Shown here piece after piece: positions 59,145 to 64,000 of a stretch of 64,000 bases of DNA. This DNA is from Hirudo medicinalis (lineage: Eukaryota; Annelida; Clitellata; Hirudinida; Hirudinidae). The stretch covers positions 75,353 to 139,352 of the forward strand of contig MPNW01000347.1 in the NCBI GenBank assembly GCA_011800805.1, in the 5' to 3' direction. Under the pieces are notes generated by a model, which made no database searches, had not been told where the DNA came from, and was given only the letters and a program-made list of their open reading frames with translations. How positions within the stretch are numbered: the stretch's first letter is position 1; the number at the start of each line of letters is the position of its first letter. A program made the position numbers and the translations under genes.

Positions 59145-62100
59145 ATGGCTGTGGCAAGACAATATCAAAATCTAAACTTTTTAATATCAGTCAGTGCTAC
59201 TATTTATTTCATGTCTTCAACTTTTAAAATGGTTTCGTGTTCACGAAAAATATGCATATTCTTTGAAAGGATAGTGGATGTTTCGTCAATGCGACATTAG
59301 AATCCATATCAACAACAATTTCCAAACTATTGGATCAATCAGAATTCAATCTCAGTAAAATGGGACATTGCAAGGATTTGCTATTAACGTTGCATTCTCA
59401 ATCTGCTCCAGGTAATGCCTTAATACATCCCGTGAATAATATGACAATGTTTTTTGGAAAATTCAGCTACTTTATGCTGATATAATATGTAAAATAATCT
59501 TTTAATGAAATTTTAGCCTTTATTAGATTTTATTGGACAATATGAAGTACTATGGTCTCTACAAAAACATTGATTGTAAATACTGGTAGTTAAATTTAAA
59601 TTTATAAAAAATAAACATTATTCATTATTGTAAACAAATATTATATCATGAATATATTTTACTTTTACACTAATCAGAGGCAAATTTTGAGAAAAAAGTG
59701 ATGGAATATCTTGAAATGGATGGCTATTTGGTTACTGTAATTCAAGTGGAATTTGAATCAATGCTTGCAGTGAAGGTTGAAAATAAAAAATCCATTGATG
59801 AATTGATGATAGAACTTCAAATAAAGGATGTCTTCAAAGATCAAGATGGAAATATAAAGGATATAAAGACTTTTATTGCAAACAAGAATTTATTAATGGT
59901 TCTTGTCATCTTTCACTCTCACATTGGTAATGCAAACCAAATTCCTGTTTGGTTAATCATATTTAAATTCATATTTAAAGAGTTTAAGATTTAAAATATA
60001 TTACAATAATTTCTTTTAACAAACGTATGAGTCATAATTGTATGTGCAAGTTGGCTCAGAATTTTGTATTCCTGCATTCAACCCAGGGAATGGGCGCTTT
60101 ATAAATGGTTATCCAAAGTGCATCTGATGCTATGTGTAAGGCCTATCTTGTATAAATTCTAACTATAATAACTAAGTTAGAAATAAACAATTAAGATTAT
60201 GACATAAGAGATTAGAAGTTTTAAACTTCTAAATGATAATATATATATTGGTTATTTCTGTTTAAATGGTTTTCATTTCAGGGGATGATATGCTGTGCAA
60301 TGATTTTTATCTCATTGAGAGTTTGGTCAAAGTTTACAGAGTTAAAAGCTCAGAGTTTGTGGAAATTTATTTTGGAAAACGTGGAATGATAGAGGACCAT
60401 ATGGAAGAGATCTGGAGTTGTGGTGACTCAGATAACCATAATGTTGTTACAGATACATTTAATAAGGCTGGGATGGTAGGTCGTAATACATCCAAAAGTC
60501 AAAAAAGTAAAAGGAAACTTAAAGGAACTCTTGATAATCACGAGCAAGAAATCATCATTTGTGATGATGAAATATGTAGAGGAGGAACATCAAATGAGCT
60601 TGGCTACCATAATAAAACTGATCGTGGTCGCCATCAAAATGTCGCAAAACCTGAGAAAAGAGATAAGAAACATGGGAAAGGATTTAAAATAAATAATCTA
60701 ATCAAAGAAGAATGCAGGACCATTGCAGTGGCCGGAGAATATGCCCTAGAAAAATGTCAATTGCTTCAGAAGTTAAGCAATGAATTAACTAGTGAGGAAT
60801 GCAAATTGTGTGTTGACTTTGATACTAAAGAAGTAACAATTATTGGAAAAAATATGGAAACACTTCAGAAATGTCTCAACATGTTTTTGTTGCAAATTAA
60901 AATGTTCCACTGTGAAGTACTTAAGAACTTCAACAAAAGGTTGTTTCATCTTCTTACTCAAAATGAGAATGTGAAAAAACATTTCTCAGTCATACTTGCT
61001 GAAAACCAATTAGATTCCGTTGTACTGTTTGAAGATGGTTTGAACAGACCAGCAGTTCTGGGACTCAACAAAATCAAGACAAGAAATTTCATTGAATGGT
61101 TTGGAAAATTTTTTGTTAAAGTGAGTTCTGATTTCTTGTTTCTCAATTTGCAATGTCTTAAAACTTGGGATTGAAAAAGTTTGGGACATATGTTTTGATA
61201 TGACTTAGGAAATAAGCTCACAAGACTGTGCTTCTGCATGTGACGAAAATGAAACATAGTGCTTCGTGTTCGAAACTTTGCTTGCAGCACCAGAAGAGCT
61301 CTTGCTCCACCTTGGTTCACTATGCTATGCAGTTAAAAAGAGCTATTATTATTGTGCATACAGTAAATATGGTCTAAAATTACACTAACAATTTTAGCAA
61401 TTCTAAAAATGTAGAATCTATGTTATGATTGATGTTTTTAAATTGTCAAGGAACAGCTTATCATAAATTAACTTAATATATTGAATGTTACATGGCAAGA
61501 ATTTGAATTGAATATGATCGTAAGACTAAACACTTTATGTATGAGGTATTGAAATCATTTGCTAGCTCAAGCTGAGGTAAAATTTATCATAATAATAATA
61601 AATAATAATAATAGTTAATTTATAATGCGCCATTTGCATAGCGTCAGAGGCGCCTAAATATCATCAAATGATCAAAAAAAATCATAAAAGCTTAATTCAA
61701 TTTCTTCTTTCAAGGAATCGATTAAAATAGAAATTCTGCACAATGATAACATGGAATGCAAAGAACTAAAGAGATCCCTTTCACCCTTTGAACTAAATCG
61801 TTTGGTTTCTATAGATGTGACCAGTGGCGAAATTTCAATACATGGTTTGGTAACTGATGTTCTCATAGTTATTGCAGATGTCACAAAAATCGTGAATTGG
61901 AGAGAAAAAAGACTTTCAATGCCAAATATTCAACTGCCTTTACCACCCATAAATTTGGCATCACAACAAATTGAAACTTCCAAATTGACATCACCATTAT
62001 TCAAAGAAAGCAGCCCCAAATTAACTACCAAAAGATTGACTTTGACAAGTGATGAAAACTCTTCCATATCATTGATGAGAACTTTCTATCCTTCAACAGA

Positions 62101-62939
62101 ACCCTCAAAGACTATCACTTCTACTGCAATGCCACCACTGTCTAGGCTTTCTGAACCACTGCAAACAACATCCACAGAATCAGTATCATCAAATCAATAC
62201 CATAATTTTGCAAGTACTCCATTGTCATCAACATCAGGTGTTATTTCTTCTAAAATAACAAATGTTGCCAGTTCCTCTGCAAAAGGACCATATTCTATGA
62301 TTGTTAGAAACCATTTTGATTTGACAAGGGATGAAATCTATTCCATGCCACTGACGAGAACTTTCCAANNNNNNNNNNNNNNNNNNNNNNNNNNNNNNNN
62401 NNNNNNNNNNNNNNNNNNNNNNNNNNNNNNNNNNNNNNNNNNNNNNNNNNNNNNNNNNNNNNNNNNNNNNNNNNNNNNNNNNNNNNNNNNNNNNNNNNNN
62501 NNNNNNNNNNNNNNNNNNNNNNNNNNNNNTGAGTTCTTTATCACAAACAGCACATGATGAGGTTCATTTGATTCCGGCAATGCATTCAAATTCGGCACAC
62601 CTTTCTGCACCAATTCAACATACTGCCGCAATGCCAGTAACTCAGACACTTCGTGTGGCTACGACCAAAAGCACTCCATTGTCACCAACATCAGGTGATA
62701 TTTCTTCTAAAATAACAAATGTTGCCAGTTCCTCTGCAAAAATATTTGATTCTACTACTCCCCTCACTGCATGGCAAATGTACTCAACCGCATTATCATC
62801 ATCATCTCCATCACCTCAGGAGGAATGGAGGAATTATCCACTTGTGTTAACAACAGCAAATTCACCACCTCTGACATCAAGCCAAAGTAAACTTAATTGC
62901 CCAGACAGAAAAGCTGAGAAGAGATGTGTCGTTTCGTAG
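59145..62939 (+). CDS. KH-like multidomain protein, copy 3, interrupted by assembly gap
   Basis: Exons are 59145-59189, 59270-59411, 59678-59926, 60282-61120 and 61715-62939. The last contains the unknown bases at 62369-62529. The start exon is MAVARQYQNLNFLIS. Exon 3 reads QVEFESMLAVKVE then KDVFKDQDGNIK. Exon 4 is the longest of the three copies (839 nt) because of a charged insert (KSKRKLKG, EQEIIICDDEICRG, KKHGKGFK) before the two KH-like units. Exon 5 starts with LNRLVSIDVTSGEISIHGLV, then a Ser/Thr/Pro tail. In the tail the block ISSKITNVASSSAK occurs on both sides of the gap, so the gap lies in an internal repeat. Frames before and after the gap differ, so its stated length is not exact. 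Confidence 0.72.
60040..60215 (+). mobile_element. Degenerate SINE copy in intron 3 of KH-like gene 3
   Basis: The order is gtgcaagttggctcagaat (head), tgcattcaacccaggg (decayed B box), gggcgctttataaatggtta, then gtgcatctgatgctatgtg and tataaattctaactataat. It is collinear with the reversed copy at 55555-55770. Confidence 0.6.
61590..61655 (-). mobile_element. SINE/LINE 3' tail in intron 4 of KH-like gene 3
   Basis: AAT repeats, then agttaatttataatgcgcc and atttgcatagcgtcagagg, nearly identical to 34350-34410 and 26545-26612. Confidence 0.75.
62249..62742 (+). repeat. Internal direct repeat flanking the assembly gap
   Basis: Blocks at about 62219-62285 and 62674-62741 share cattgtca-caacatcagg, ttatttcttctaaaataaca and aatgttgccagttcctctgc. 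The second begins about 455 bp after the first with the 161-bp unknown stretch between. The repeat lies in frame with the Ser/Thr-rich tail of KH-like copy 3. Confidence 0.85.
62369..62529. other. Assembly gap (unknown bases)
   Basis: A run of N within the last exon of KH-like copy 3. The flanking internal repeat is a likely reason for assembly failure, and the length is probably an estimate. Confidence 0.98.
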
Positions 62940-64000
62940 ATATGCCAGTAGTACCTAGGTAACTAGGATGATTTGCATGTATCAGTCTGACTATATGATT
63001 TAGGACTAAAAGTGAGCATGCATAGACGAGCTGAGAATCATAGGTGAAATCATTTACATTCCGTTTTTGGGCGATTGACGTGGCGAAATTTACAATAAAC
63101 ATTTTTAAAATAATGTTATAAATGCAAAATAATATGTCGGTAGTTAACAGTTTAAAAAAAGTGACTAAATTAAATTATTTTTCTTGTTATCGTTTCTGTT
63201 GTTTACATCGAGCAAGTTCTGTGACGGAGCACTCACAACTTAAAGTTTCTTGTGTAAGAGCATGCTTGCTGTGCTTGATCCATTTCTGTTGTAGAATACG
63301 ATCGCCGCAAATAACTAAAATTGGGCCATTGACTGAGCTGCAACTCGGTCAGCTGGGACCTCGTAACAAAACCGTTGTTCAAAGTTCTGCCAGTTATGTG
63401 CCGCATAGTTACAGATTAACGTCCATTACATATTCAAGGATTTATTCAGGGATTTGTCGCTGGAGTTGTTAACTAAAGGCTGGAGTAAATTCCCCCTACA
63501 GACTTTCTTAAGACAAATGACTTGTTAACCCTTCGCTTTTCCAAGGCCAAATTTAGCCAATTGAACCATAATAAGTAGTGAGAAGGATGTTATCTTGAGT
63601 CTGTATAAGTCACTAGTGGGACCTCAAGGGATTTTCTGGCACATGGGAGTTTTTTTGTATCATCATGGCCGTTCCAACTACCTGACGTTGGCACTTTATT
63701 TAGAGTAATGTTCACAATTTGGATTGCTTGCAGTACTTTCTAGTAATCAATCAAAACTCTAGACCTCTGTCTGTTACCGACGGCGAATTTCTAATTTTGA
63801 GATGTGTGCTGTATGAATCGCATTGTTAGTATTTCTTATCGTGGTCGCATACAGCAAGTTGCGCTCTTGTTCTCTTGTCCTTGGTGTGGGTGTTTGGCCT
63901 TTCAGGTACGGGTAACGATTACACAAGCGCTTTTCTCTATTTACGGTAGATGTCCAAGAAAATCGTTTCATTTTTTTCCCGGAGGTGCAAACCCTCACAC
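62940..64000. other. Window end, possible LINE fragment
   Basis: A short frame near 63597-63640 reads SLYKSLVGPQG, resembling the LYKSLVRP segment near the end of LINE reverse transcriptases, but nothing else supports it. The 63180-63470 block is less AT-rich with no recognisable protein. No gene is called. Confidence 0.35.

Noticed and set aside
1..64000. CRISPR arrays, bacterial operons or ribosomal RNA
   Set aside because: Spliced animal-type genes, SINEs and LINEs make this eukaryotic nuclear DNA; no spaced direct repeats or rRNA signatures were seen.

Overview
The window is AT-rich metazoan nuclear DNA, most likely from an invertebrate. Genes are split by short GT-AG introns (often 70-400 bp). 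The products are animal-type: an ADAMTS-like metalloprotease with PLAC domains, a TRIC/TMEM38 channel, STIMATE/TMEM110 and a CDK9-like kinase. The space between genes is full of decayed animal-type transposons, a tRNA-derived SINE family and long AAT/ATC/GAT microsatellites. No feature fixes the species. Exon boundaries were worked out by hand from splice signals, reading-phase agreement and remembered family sequences; no transcript or database search was available.

Layout. 0.6-1.0 kb: transposon-derived pseudogene. 2.0-2.4 kb (-): small two-exon membrane protein with a duplicated exon-like segment downstream. 4.7-11.8 kb (+): 18-exon secreted zinc metalloprotease ending in five PLAC-like domains. 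12.4-15.6 kb (+): TRIC channel with one apparent frameshift. 18.4-22.2 kb: pile-up of decayed mariner, MULE, hAT, LINE and Ulp1-like sequence. 22.7-24.0 kb (-): probable four-exon small secreted protein. 26.2-32.0 kb (-): seven-exon STIMATE gene whose large second intron holds another degenerate coding stretch. 32.2-35.3 kb: LINE remnants and an ORF1-only element. 37.5-42.8 kb (+): tandem pair of two-exon multi-pass membrane proteins of unknown family. 43.8-46.0 kb (+): type II membrane, glycosyltransferase-like protein. 46.8-47.9 kb (+): intronless CDK9-like kinase, followed by broken copies of the kinase and glycosyltransferase 3' ends. 49.6-62.9 kb (+): three tandem five-exon paralogues with KH-like domains and very divergent Ser/Thr-rich tails; the third is interrupted by an assembly gap at 62369-62529.

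Themes. TRIC and STIMATE both serve endoplasmic-reticulum calcium handling and lie about 11 kb apart, facing each other. The right half (36-63 kb) is shaped by local tandem duplication: a membrane-protein pair, kinase/glycosyltransferase fragments and the KH-like triplet. SINE copies and shared LINE/SINE tails recur across it. The KH-like triplet is the best candidate for an undescribed, fast-evolving system.
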